The position numbers and the translations under genes are program-made. Source: Rhipidocladum racemiflorum (taxonomy: Eukaryota > Streptophyta > Magnoliopsida > Poales > Poaceae). From it: a stretch of 64,000 nucleotides of DNA. This document shows, piece by piece, positions 46,698-57,779 of this stretch (its first letter is position 1; the number at the start of each line of letters is the position of its first letter). Under the pieces are notes generated by a model, which saw only the letters and a program-made list of their open reading frames with translations, was not told the DNA's origin and searched no databases. Where the stretch lies: contig CM070577.1 in NCBI GenBank assembly GCA_036346355.1, positions 79,630,509-79,694,508 on the forward strand, written 5' to 3'.

Positions 46698-48242
46698 GAG
46701 CATCTCCAACAGTTCCTAATATTTAGACTCCTAATATCTTTAGATTGGGACCTTCCCAAAAAAATTTGGGCCTACAAAATACCTCGTTCTCCAACAGTTC
46801 CCATATTTTCTCCCAAAAAACCTTTGAGTTGGTCTGGTGGGCCATCCTTTCCTCACGCAATCTGTTTTCCATTCGAGCTGTTCAGAAGCTCCCCATCGAT
46901 TACATCGTTACAAGCAAGCAGCAGCAGCGCCCAGCACCATACACAAGCATAAATAAAACCCAGACCATACACAATCTAATTGCGACGGAATATCTGGCAT
47001 AGATAATTAGATATAGCATAAGCAACGAACAATCACTGAAGAAGAGATGCAGTATGAACACCTAAAATCTGAAACCAAAGTTTCCCCAGCAACTGGGCAT
47101 AAGCAATGTAAATCTAGTTACTAGCTGACAGCACCTGTCATTTAAGTCAGAGAACTTATGTTAGAACATCGCTACTAGTTGTCATTTGCAACAATCAGAA
47201 GTGACGAATGCCACACCAATTAGCAACCATTCTACCAAAAGAATGATCGTAGAGAAGGATTTGAGTTAACTACTTATTCGTAGCATGCTCAATTCAAGAG
47301 ACAAAAACAACGTGGGTGTTCGCCAAACTCGAATTGCTCGCAAAATTGCAACTTTGCGACAGCAATGCAATAACAAATTGTACGACAGCAAGAACTAGCA
47401 TACAAGATAGCTGCTGCGACCGCACATAAATTCCAAGAACATGGTGCTAGACCAGGCCTCCAGCACGCCAAGCCAAGCACCGGCGACGACGTCGAGAACA
47501 TAGTGCTGGCCAAGAAGCACCCTGGAAGCCGAAGTCGTGCCCGCCCAGAGGAAAAGTGCGGATGCGGTCGTCACCGGCGACCTCGAGGGTCTTGAGGAAG
47601 AGGCGGGGTACCGGGAGGAAGAGCGCGTGGAGGCGGAGGGACACGGCCACGTCCAAACCCCCAACGCCGCCCAGGAGAGTGGACTTAGCCGACGCCTGCG
47701 GTGCGTCGACGCTCGCCGGCGGCGACATGGATGCGGGAGCCATACACACCGGTGGAGGCACGGCAACCTCCTCCCGTGTGAGATAGCGGCGCCGCATCTC
47801 GGTGGGTAGCACGAAGTAGATCTGCCCCGGCCGGAGTTCCTCGCCGCTGACAACTGCCGGGACGGCCCCGTCAAACCCCATCCTGTCAGCGTCACAGAGG
47901 AACCACCCCTGGCCGGCCTCCTCCAGGGCCATCGCCGCCGTGGCCGGCTGCGAGTACTCCAGGAGCTCACTAACCCACACACCTCTGGGCTGAATCAACC
48001 AAGTGGCGGCTGGGGATGAGCTGGAATGGCGCGAAGAGAAGAAGCACACCCGATTTGGCGTGAGGAAGGCGCGAATCGCGATTAGGGGCGGCGTGTGTGT
48101 GAAAGATGGGGATGTCGGGTCCCTGTTTTGGATGTGGCGAAAATTTTGGGAGCACAAAAAGGAACTGTTGGAGTATATATTTTTCCAATCAAACCAAAAA
48201 ATAGATTTAGGGTATGGATTTTAAGCACCGTTGGAGATGCTC
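46698..48242. mobile_element. Pack-type DNA transposon carrying two captured gene pieces
   Basis: Starts GAGCATCTCCAACAGTTCC at 46698 and ends CCGTTGGAGATGCTC at 48242, inverted copies of one another. The inner motif CTCCAACAGTTCC recurs inverted at about 46790 and 48160. GAGCATCTCCAAC ends are common in grass PIF/Harbinger-like elements (from memory). The target duplication is unclear (AAG on both sides if one extra base is given to each end). Inside lie host gene fragments rather than transposase, which makes it a non-autonomous gene-capturing element. Confidence 0.75.
47395..48157 (-). pseudogene. chimeric captured ORF: DUF4228/PADRE piece plus PAP2 phosphatase piece
   Basis: Minus strand. 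First piece (about 47990-47770): VSELLEYSQPATAAMALEEA, GWFLCDADRMGFDGAVPAV, EELRPGQIYFVLPTEMRRR. This is the pattern of plant DUF4228 (PADRE) proteins, which are stress-related and of unclear biochemistry. Second piece (about 47700-47395): LLGGVGGLDVAVSLRLHALF, LPVPRLFLKTLEVAGDDRI, then in a shifted frame SRVLLGQHYVLDVVAGAWLG. The latter fits the PAP2 motif S-R-x5-H-x3-D of lipid phosphate phosphatases (LPP-beta type). The middle of the phosphatase, with its K-x6-R-P and P-S-G-H motifs, is deleted, so no enzyme activity is expected. Confidence 0.72.
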
Positions 48243-48249
48243 TAAGTTC

Positions 48250-48493
48250 TAATCCCATCCCATCCCTCCCCACGTTTGCCCATGTTCGTTCTCCGGCGTA
48301 CGCCGCACGGTTCCACTGGTTGGGGTAGGCCGTTCCCCTTCCCGTACCACCCTGACATGTGGGTCTGTCAAGAAAGAGCGCAGCAGCACGTTTCCTCTCC
48401 AGCGAGCAACCGGCCTCAAGCTCACAGACCGGTGGGCCCTCTCCGCTTCTCCGCCCCCAAATATTTTCCTGTCCCCTCCCCCTCCTATAAATA
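48250..48493 (+). promoter_or_regulatory. core promoter of the RING-H2 gene
   Basis: TATAAATA at 48486-48493, in a GC- and CT-rich context, lies upstream of a non-coding exon. Only about 240 bp separate it from the Pack-type element, whose captured ORF points the other way. Confidence 0.7.
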
Positions 48494-48515
48494 CCCCCGC
48501 CTCCCACCGTTCCCC

Positions 48516-48666
48516 TCTCTTTCCCTCAAGCAAGCAACAATCACAAGAGAGGGAGGAGCGGTTGCGTGCTCGCGAGAAGTACCCAGGCCCTGCTCGCAGC
48601 GGGGGAGGGAGGAGCGCCTCCGCGCCGACGAGGCCAAGCCGCGTCGCGTCGATTCGAGCCGCGAAG
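48516..48666 (+). other. RING-H2 gene, non-coding exon 1 (5' UTR)
   Basis: Purine-rich leader starting about 25-30 bp after the TATA box and ending at GCGAAG before GTATACGCC, a good donor. It has no ATG. The exact start is inferred from the TATA box. Confidence 0.6.
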
Positions 48667-48967
48667 GTATACGCCCATCCGATTCTCTACCCAATCCGGC
48701 CTAATCCCGTCGTTTGCATCCGATTCGGTCGAGGAGATGGCTTGATCGCGGGTTTTATGTCCGGGGAGTCCAGTTCTGGTGGTTGATTGGTAGGTGTTGC
48801 AGGGGTGAAGAGCCCATCGCATGATCGGTAGCCACAAGTGGATTTGAGGTGTTTCGGGAGAGAGAGGGGTTGGATTCGCGGTCGAATTTATTGGGGGATT
48901 TGAGGTGGCGTTGTCCGTCGCACTCTTAATTGGTGGGATGGGTGTGGTTTTGAGCGGTACGCTGCTG

Positions 48968-50046
48968 GTCGATCCTGCGCCCAGATTGGGCCGAGATCTT
49001 GAACTCACGTGGTTTAGGATGGGAAGCAGACAAGCAGTGTGAGTGAGAAATGCCCCCCTAATACGTGGTTTAGATTGGAATTCTTTTACAGTGCACAACA
49101 ATGAATATGGACCGTTTATTGCCTTTAATCCAAAGGTTAAAAATAGATTAGATCAAGTTATACTACCATGTGTAGTATGTGTAGTATAATGTGAGGAGGG
49201 GTAGAATGGTAAAAAATTTGCTGATGGGTAAAACGGTAAATGAATTTTTTCACCCACCCGAAGCCCATTTCTTCATCCCCACCGGAAGCCCTCCTTCCGT
49301 CAGTGCATCGCGCGTCAGAGGACCTCGACGACTCGCTAAAATTACGTTAATACCCTTTTAAAATGTAATATTTTTATTTGTAAAAGTCCATAATACCCTA
49401 CCAAATCAATGGTTAGATCTAATTTATACTACCATAACATACTACAAGTATAATCCACTGTAAAAGAGCTCTTAGATTGGGCTTGTTTGGTTTTGTGTTT
49501 CGCAGTCCGTTGGTGTCAAATAAGCTGCACACTGCAATCGTATTTGATCAGTACGATCGATCTGCGTAGTTGCATTCCAGCTGTCAACTTCTGTTGTACC
49601 GTTGGACCTTAGCCCTTTTGGTGAATTGATAATTGTCAAAGTCCCATTACTATGCTTCAGCTTCATCGGTTCCTTCCCAATTGATGGTCATCGGTCATAG
49701 GTAGTACAGTTGATCCATTCTGTGCCCGGATTGGACTGAGTTTCTAAGTTTATGTGATTTAGGATGGAAGCGCGGTCACCATAAGTGGACAATGCTCTTA
49801 ATCCGTGCCAACCTCAGTCGCAAAGCTTGTTTTGTAGTCATGATCAGTTGATGTCAAACAAGCTGTGCACTGTAATAATCTTTGATCTCCTAACGATCGG
49901 TTTGCATAATTGCATTCCAGCCATCACCTTTCTCACTATCATCTATTACAACTATTGCATCTTGTATGTCCTTTCAGTGGATTGGTCATTCTCCATGTCC
50001 ATCAGACCATCACTATGTTTCAACTTCTATATATAGGTTGCTTTCC
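48968..50046. repeat. 338-bp tandem duplication, left copy split by a MITE
   Basis: GATCCTGCGCCCAGATTGG (48968) matches GATCCATTCTGTGCCCGGATTGG (from about 49708), and GTCAAATAAGCTG (49515) matches GTCAAACAAGCTG (49853). The direct offset for the second pair is 338 bp. The first pair is 740 bp apart, which becomes 338 after removing the 402 bp of MITE plus its duplication. Copies are substantially diverged. Confidence 0.75.
49078..49471. mobile_element. MITE (394 bp) in intron 1
   Basis: Terminal inverted repeats GAATTCTTTTACAGTG (left) and GAGCTCTTTTACAGTG (right end, reverse strand), 2 mismatches in 16. It is flanked by direct repeats TTAGATTG at 49070-49077 and 49472-49479 (8 bp). Eight bases suggest hAT-like mobilisation, though the termini do not start with CA. 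No coding capacity. Confidence 0.85.
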
Positions 50047-53000
50047 ACTCGAAGCTTTCAGACTGTATGGATGACTAGTTGATGTCTGTTCAACAAGTCA
50101 GCATTCCGTCCCAGTACTACTTCTTACTCTTTTAGTTCTGGAACCCCATACATATTTGAGCTACCAATTAAAGCCTTAGGAGATTTTTCTTGTTATCCAT
50201 CTAGAACCTCATTCATGAAATGAGTTGTTTGAGCTCCAGAGCTTGTAGTCAGAGAACTCCGCGCTGTTCTCTTTTATTAGTAGGGCATCTTTGGTAACAG
50301 CAATCGGTGAATATATATTTGTTAATGTCAATCTGAAAGCATGCATATCCGCTATTTAATCTGAGTTACGAGAAATTGAATCAATTCGGTTGAACTCTTG
50401 TGTAAGCAACTCCTACATGCTATTTAATCTGTTCACAGTTTCCTTTCTGTGTAAGCATAAAAAAAAAAAAAAAAAAAATCGTGATATAAAATTATGTAAT
50501 ACAAATATAATCCATGCTATCTATTAGCATCTAAGTGATCAAAAGATCAAAATCATATGATAACTCGTGCTATGTCTCAGCTTTCAAGTGTACCTTCTTC
50601 CTGTGATGCTTCTCATACCATTAGATCATGGAAGGTACCGTTTGATTCTGCCATCCGTGATGGTTCTTTATAAGTTCCATCGGAGAGAGCACATATAAGT
50701 TCTTCAGCCTCAGTTTATTCTTAGAAGCAGAAATGTTCAATGTGTTGAAGGTACAACATCGTTGTCCTTTACTTTGATGGTTATGCATGAAATTCAACAT
50801 TGCTTGCACCAACATGTCTTCTGCATCGTCAGGTATCCCTTGCTGACATTTTAAGACGGTATATATTATTTTATTTTGTCAGAAATGGCACAGAAACCAT
50901 TATTTCTTATGGAAATGCAGGTTATAGTGAGATTTGGCTTCCACAATAGTCCATGTTCTTGAAAGCAACGATTAAGATTTGTTAGAGTTGGAGTTCAATC
51001 TTTGGGGACACGATTCAGTTACGTTGTTTGTTTGACTTCAAATTGGGGCAAATGCGGGAAATAGGTTGGGTAAGCAATTGCCATTTCCTCCAATTATCTG
51101 ATGGTCAGTACTCAGGTTAGTGAATAGCTCCAGAAATATATGATGGTAAGTATGTTGGAATCTATCACTTTGTGGTGATAATCTTAATTCTTTGGGCACC
51201 ATTCTCACCTTTTTTTTAGGGAACGCACCTTTCCCTTTTCTCCCTTGCGGGTTAATGTTGGCCTTTCTTTTTTCTAGCTCCTCCAGTTTTTGGCTGTTCC
51301 AACTAAATCCAGAAACAAGTAAAGTGTATTTCTTTTGGATGATTATCTAGCTTTTGGTCTTTCGAGATGCTAATGTAGTTTGAGTCTTTTTGCTAGGGTG
51401 CTAATACTTGATCATTTGAACTGAGCTACTAATACATTGCAGGTACTAGTTGATCCTCACTGTAAAGAAGAGTTTTGTTTTCTTGTTTGACAGCTTGATT
51501 TGCCAAAATCAAGTTCACATTAAAGTCAAACAAATGGGCGTTTTGGGCACCTTGATTCATTTTCAGTGCTAAGTGCTGATTGCTGCAGCAGCTAATGAGA
51601 GTTCTTCCAGTTGATGTATGCCGTTTGAGGGCCTATACTTTCTCCTCAGTAAGACCATATGTTCAACATCAATGTTGGACCTGCGTTGTCCTTAGAGTGA
51701 GGGAAGGAGACATCTCTTGCAATATTGCAACAACAATTATATTCTTAAGCGTACAAGTCAGGCCTTCCAATGTGGTTTTGGAAGAGGCAATTGTTCTACT
51801 GTTATTTGATATTCGAATTTTACATTCTTCTGAGAACTGGAAAAAGTGCACTTTACTGCTGCCACGCTTAGCAGTTAGCACGTAGTAATTTAGCCGATTG
51901 GTTGTTTGTATAGTGAGGTTCATGGATTAGTGAGGTTCATGGATTAAGTATGTTGAGGATGGTATATGGAGATGATTGATAGTTTCATGGCCCATTCTTA
52001 ACCTGTAGAGAAGGATTTCAAGATCCATGGAAATATTACTGGAGCAGCATAAACACCCACTTCATACAAGATCTATCAAATTGCTAGTCCTGATATGGAT
52101 GATTAATTTCCCACTAGATGGGTGTAAAATCTGGAAAAGAAAACTTAAGAGCTAATGCTTCCTACCAAATTAGTTGATCTGAAGCTGCTTTTCCAAGTCA
52201 AAGTCAGCTTAGCATGTAGAACTGGCTGTAATGACTAATAAGGGTAGCTGCACCCTTGAAACGACAGTTCAGTTCTGATTGAATTGAGAGAATGCTATTT
52301 GCAGATAGCCATTCAATGGAAATTGAAAGGAAAGAATGGCTAATTGAAAATAGGTCAACTGATGATGTTGGAAACAAGATGCATTTACTCATAAGCAGAA
52401 CAAATGGGCACAACAATTTCATGGAGGAGCTTTAGCAATGTCGTACATCTGCCATCTATTTAAATGGGGCATATTTCTACCTGACATGCTATGACCACCT
52501 GCCTTGATGATATTCCCTGGCTCTTCTGAGGCTGATAGCTAGCATTACATTTGTCTTACATAGCCAATTATGTTCTTTTGTTTTCTAGTATTATGTACAA
52601 TATTTAGCTCATGCTCATTATGATGAGCTTATCTCATACCATGTAAAGATTAAAGATTCAGTCAGAACTTTCTTATACTTGCTAGAATGTAAATAATAAC
52701 TGTACTTGTGGAAGAGGGCTGTCCTACAAATTAGATGTAAATCTGTGTCACTTCTTTGGCCACTTGTGTATATTATCATTGGTACAGCTGCTTGCAATAA
52801 GTTTTCACCATTTAAGATTGGTTGTTTTACCTGGTTTTGTTCAGAGGTTCTTGTGTTATCTTTCTATGGGTCTTTCTATCATGAAGAAAAAAATATTATA
52901 AGGCTGTTTGTTATAGTTCACGCTCATGTATTGCACTTTATTTGTAAAATGATCCTAATACTGTTTGTCATACATATACTGATATCATGTTTGTCGATCA

Positions 53001-53536
53001 CTTGAAAAAAAGACGTGTGTAGACATGTAGTCTTGATATGCCACATTATACCTGTTTTGTCTAAAACATGTCTAAAATTGGAAATACAATCATATAAAAA
53101 TGTGAAGAGTGGAAATAATGTCTATTGATTTTTGAGCTTGAAGTCAAAATATCTTCAAAAACAGATGTTTTTTATAATGTAATCATGAATATTCACTAAA
53201 AATACAGGCATAATAGCAACATTTTTTAGCTAAAACTTGGACTGGCTGTGCTGCATTTCTTTACCAGCTTATATTTTCTACCATCATTAATTTTTTTTTA
53301 ATGCAACCAAAATTGTACAGAAAGATGCAAGTGAAATTTATATATTGAAATTCAACACGGATTGTAGTATATTTTAGGTACCTAAAGGCTTAAGATGGAT
53401 AATATGTATCACAGGGAAATGTTATCAGCGTCAAATTGGGTATCCTGCAAAGAAGTTTTGAAATTTGGGTGTCTTCAATTTTTGACACCATTAATATGTA
53501 GTTTTTAAAAAAAATGGAATTTTGAACTGTTTGTTT

Positions 53537-53652
53537 ATTCATATGATCTACTGTTACTTTCCAGCCCCATGTACCACCTTTACCAAAAAAATGCCATAAT
53601 ACTGTTATTCATATGATCCATTGTTACTATCCAGCCCCATGTACCACATTTA
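53537..53652. repeat. short tandem duplication, period about 66 bp
   Basis: TTCATATGATCTACTGTTAC... followed by CAGCCCCATGTACCACCTTTAC recurs as TTCATATGATCCATTGTTAC... and CAGCCCCATGTACCACATTTAC. Two copies with a few substitutions. Confidence 0.8.
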
Positions 53653-53836
53653 CTTGAATTGAGGGATAAAATGGTGTTTTCAGCAAACAAATATGACGCA
53701 CGAGATTGTTATACAAATCTATTGGTATTGCCTTACCTGGTTTAAATCAGCCAATCATATTCTGTGGTCAAAATCTTTTTGTTTTGGCTTCATTATTATT
53801 ACAATGATCAGATTTTTTCCAAGTGTTCCCGGAAAC

Positions 53837-54276
53837 ATGGTTGTCCAGGCGTATCTGGCCACCAAGGCGACTGGCAAGTGCCAGGGCGCCATGGCCTCCT
53901 CAAGGCGAGGTACGGCGAGTGACATGATAGAGCAGAGGAAGAAGAAGTAGACGCAGAGGAACAAAGCAAGAAAGGATGGGACTCGGGGGAGCTCACCGGA
54001 CTACTGGAGGGAGTGGAGGAGGGAGGGGACCTCATCGGCGGCAAGTGCAATTAGGGGTGGCGGCTAGGGTTGAAGGAGCAGTCTAGCTCACAAAAAGGAA
54101 GCCGACCCCACTGTTGATTTATCTGACCCTGGCCCCAATCGCTCTACCAGCTGGCCAAGTCGGCCGCAAAGCCCTAGGTGCCCACCTAGATCTCCAAGGC
54201 GAGGCGAGCATCCACGGCGCCCAACCAGCAGTACAACGACGCCAAGGCGATGCCTTGGCGACACCGTAACAACCAT
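53837..54276. mobile_element. candidate small DNA transposon (AAGGCG-rich)
   Basis: Left end ATGGTTGTCCAGGCG and right end (reverse strand) ATGGTTGTTACGGTG share an 8-bp inverted terminus. Flanking 10-mers TCCCGGAAAC and GCCTGGAAAT match at 7 of 10 positions, with two of the three mismatches C/T. The interior is GC-rich with repeated CCAAGGCGA words. A MULE-like element is possible. Frames inside are repeat artefacts. Confidence 0.45.
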
Positions 54277-54554
54277 GCCTGGAAATGAAATAAACTTCAT
54301 GTGTTGTGTGTTTTGTGCTAAATTAAATAAGACACTGGATGTGACGAATCATTTGGATTTGGGCATCTCAGATCATTGTGACTTCTCACATCTCACAGTT
54401 GTAACTTGTAAGGTTTGAATTTTGAAATGCTCTTGTTTTGTTCCTGATATTTATGCATTTTTGGTTCTGCATATATTCTCTTGCTGTTTAATTTTTCTAA
54501 TTTTTAAATGTTAAGTTTCCATTTGCAGCTGCAATTTGTTTTGCTGGAATACTA

Positions 54555-54629
54555 ATGTTAAGCCTCTAATCCCAGATTAATCAAAATCTGATTAGACTCT
54601 TCATGTGTTATGGCTGGACATCAGTATAA
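54555..54629 (+). promoter_or_regulatory. two short upstream ORFs in the RING-H2 leader
   Basis: uORF1 is 54555-54569 (M-L-S-L). uORF2 is 54603-54629 (MCYGWTSV) and overlaps the main ATG (54610) in the +1 frame. Overlapping uORFs usually lower main-ORF translation; whether they act here depends on the transcript start. Confidence 0.6.
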
Positions 54630-56882
54630 TAATTCTCAGATGCCCAGGATGGATCATATGAACCGGCTACACAATGAACCTCCGCCTTTTGGTACATGGA
54701 CTTCTCCAAGAAACCCGCTTTATTTTTCGTACATCTCAATTATGGTAAACTTATTCTATTGTACCCTCTTATTTCCGACAGGTTATGGGGTTGCAACAAT
54801 GAGTTCAAATGACCTTTCATCCTCTAGTTACATTGGGCCATCTTATGGTCAGCAGATTGGAGCCCCTGGAACCTTGCATGCTTCCTATGCTGGTCATCCT
54901 CCTGCTGGAAGCTCTAGTAGCAGCTATGCACCATACAACACTCAACATCTGCCTGCTTTAAGATATCCACATAGATCCGAGGATAATTTCAACCCCAGTT
55001 CCCATGTGGATGACAGAAGGGTTGCATTGAAGCGGAGAAACCCAATCATTCATCCTCTGGATGGAGTTAGTACTGGAGGTTATTATGCTGGCAGTTCTTC
55101 CAATTGTCAGTTCTCTGGTTACATGCCTCCAAATCCTGTCCCGACTCCTGAAGCCTGCCCACCACCAATACCTTCAAACTTGGGTTCAAGCCACTGGAAT
55201 GATCGTCACTTTGTTAACCATGAAGGATCTCAGAGGAATGTGAGAGGACGCCATGATCATAATTCTATACATGTGGAACACAATCCAACTACAGCTTGCC
55301 CATCAAGCAGCATTCGTGTGCCACCATACCATCCAAATGCAAGTGGACCTTTTCTAAGTACTCCAGTACAACGGGATAGAGCTCCTTTGTCGGTACCTCC
55401 AAGAAATGTTCCCCTGGGTTAGTTTCAATCTCTGCTGCTCTGGATGTAGCTTTGTTTTTAATCTGATGTGCTTCCGTAGAGTTTCACTTCTGCTGCTTCT
55501 AAAGATTTTAATTTGGACTTTGGGGACGTTGGGTAGTCAGATGAAATATCATATCTTAGAGTTAGATGTTAGCTGGATGGAATAATTCTTCGTAAGTCAA
55601 CAATATATCCGACATCAGGGTCTTTAATGATTATATCATCAATACCAATACTTCAAGCATAGCATTTTGGCCACTCAATTTTAATGGGTGGTATCCCAGT
55701 TCTTTTTGTTTGATATTATTCAATAAACTAGGAACTTTTATTATTATTATTTGTCCAGGGACTGATGGAAACAACAGCATAGCATTCAGAGAGAGGCTAT
55801 ACTATCCTGCTCCACAGAGCACCAACATAAGTGCACCTGTGCCAACACATCCTGGTTCTTCCGATAGTGCATCATCTGCCCATGGTGGATATGTACCCAG
55901 AGCAGTTCCTCGTAACACTGTCCACAGTTATCCTCCGCCAGCTTTTGCATCTTCTTCGGGCTCTGGCTTACTCCCCCTCGAGCCTGCTAGCGCTAGCTAC
56001 CCACCTGCTATCCCTAGCTATCCGCCTGCTACCTCTGCAGCAGCATCGAGTGTCCAGCCATTCCATACCGAAGCTGCTGCATGTTTGAGACATCCAAGAC
56101 ATGTATCTGTAGGGCCCGGTGGTAGTGCAAGGAGTAGAAGGGTGAGGGATTCCTATCATGGTTTTCACCCATTGATGATTGAGGACAATAACTTGGGAAG
56201 ATCAGCAACTGAGGTAGATAATGTTTTATGTTTTGTCATTAGTGTCAACGTATGTACATTTTGAACTCGTCTCTAATTTAGTTGCTCTGTATTTGAAGCG
56301 GTTTATGATGCTGGACCAGTTAGCCATCCATGAATCAAGAGAAGCATTTGATCCTCACTGGGATATGAGACTGGACATTGAGGACATGAGCTACGAGGTA
56401 AGGAAGAATCCAGCTTATCCTAATCACCTACAGCAGCATCATAATGTTCTTTAAACAAACGCAACTTTCTATGCTGTTATATACTTACAGGAGCTACTGG
56501 CTCTGGAAGAACGAATAGGCAATGTCAACACTGGCCTGGCCGATGAAAAAATTTCAGGCTGTGTGATGGAGGTAGCCTGCTGCGGCTCTGCTCATACACA
56601 GAACGATCAAGGGAATGAAAGCTGCATAATTTGCCTGGTAAGTTGATACCCATGTAGTAAAGTAGAATAGCCCATTTCATATTACACGTCCCAATCCTGG
56701 CTCATTATGTTCGTTCATCCGTGACCTCTGCACGTTGATAGGAGGAATACAAACACAAGGACTCCATCGGGGGGCTGAAATGCGGCCACGACTTCCACGC
56801 CGACTGCATCAAGAAGTGGCTGCAGGTGAAGAACGCCTGCCCAGTCTGCAAAGCCGCTGCCACAGACGATGATAGCAACTGA
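54610..56882 (+). CDS. RING-H2 E3 ubiquitin-protein ligase, MBR/HIP1/RHG1A type
   Basis: Predicted exons: 54610-54691, 54782-55417, 55759-56213, 56299-56397, 56491-56637, 56742-56882, all with GT-AG borders and consistent phase (519 aa; 549 aa if the first 90-nt intron is retained). The N-terminal two thirds is Ser/Pro/His-rich and probably disordered (PYNTQHLPALRYPHRSEDN, YHPNASGPFLSTPVQRDRAP, SYPPAIPSYPPATSAAASS). A conserved helix-like block follows (RFMMLDQLAIHESREAFDPH, then ELLALEERIGNVNTGL). The C-terminus is a RING-H2 finger with ligands C-I-I-C, C-G-H-D-F-H, C-I-K-K-W and C-P-V-C. It should transfer ubiquitin from an E2 to substrate in the nucleus or cytosol. Relatives MBR1/MBR2 act on Mediator MED25 in Arabidopsis; whether this one does is inference. 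Confidence 0.92.
54692..54781 (+). other. probable 90-nt in-frame intron (exitron-like)
   Basis: GTACATGG...TTTCCGACAG begins GT and ends AG, is AT-rich, has a length divisible by three and no stop. Splicing gives PPPFGYGVATM; retention adds a hydrophobic stretch (YFSYISIMVNLFYCTLLF) that looks out of place in a disordered region. Confidence 0.6.
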
Positions 56883-57100
56883 AAGGACCAAACAATGCGT
56901 CCCTCCCCATTTATCCTAGTTCAGGCCAAATTATCTCAGTCCATTACTCTACAGTTTGGGTGTGTAAATAAGTGGTCCCAAAATGGAATTATTTGTGTTT
57001 GACTCTAAACTCAAGAACTACTTATGCTCGGTGTAAATCTTCAAGAAACTTAGGCATCTAATTCTTGGGTAATTTAATTACATGAAGGTGTATTTCCTCG
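56883..57100 (+). other. RING-H2 gene 3' UTR
   Basis: AT-rich trailer after the stop at 56880-56882 with several AAT(A/T)A-like words. The polyadenylation site cannot be fixed. Confidence 0.45.
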
Positions 57101-57708
57101 ATGGTTTTGTTGTTCACATCTGAAGCCGGCCAGGGCGCCATCTCTTGGCATGATTGAGGGGCCAGCCGTTAAGAGGTTGTTCTCTTGCCAGCTTCACCTC
57201 TGCTAGCGCAACGGATGGTTCGGTGTCCAAAATCAGTGATATTACACGCGATCTCATCGAGCTGCTTGCTTCGGATTATTGCCCGTTAATTTCGTCCTGC
57301 TTAGCATGCTGGATTAACAATTTTACCTGCTAATGATGGACGGGGCACCCTCCTGTTCCAGACGGTTGGGCCCAATATCTTCTGCCAGTTGATGAACAGT
57401 AACTAGCAACTCAGGAACAACCCGCACATCTCAACTGTATATATAGGCCCGGGGAGAAAAATTGCAGGGTTAAAAGTGTGAACCTCGCAGCCGCCCGATC
57501 GTGATTGGTGGCAGCTGTAGGACGAGCTCATGTGAGGTATGTGTCCTTGCACAAAGCCTTACAGCTCGGAAAGCGCCCCAAGGCCAAGTTGCAGCCCTAG
57601 TGTGATCTTCCAGCCAATCGATCGATCACTGTCCCAAGCTAAGTAGTCGTTTTGCCCATCATAATGACCTAAATTGCAAGGGTCAGTAGATTATATATAT
57701 ATATATTT

Positions 57709-57779
<71 letters not shown>

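Larger units (their letters stand above)
48667..54528 (+). other. RING-H2 gene, long 5' intron (about 5.9 kb)
   Basis: Runs from the donor at 48667 to the acceptor TTTGCAG at 54528. It is AT-rich with no credible ORF. It holds a MITE (49078-49471), a 338-bp tandem duplication (48968-50046), an A-tract (50458-50478), a short tandem duplication (53537-53652) and a further DNA-transposon candidate (53837-54276). Additional non-coding exons within it cannot be excluded. Confidence 0.6.

Noticed and set aside
54745..54781. 37-nt intron within the first RING-H2 coding exon
   Set aside because: Too short for a plant intron and splicing would cause a frameshift; the 90-nt interval 54692-54781 with the same acceptor keeps frame.
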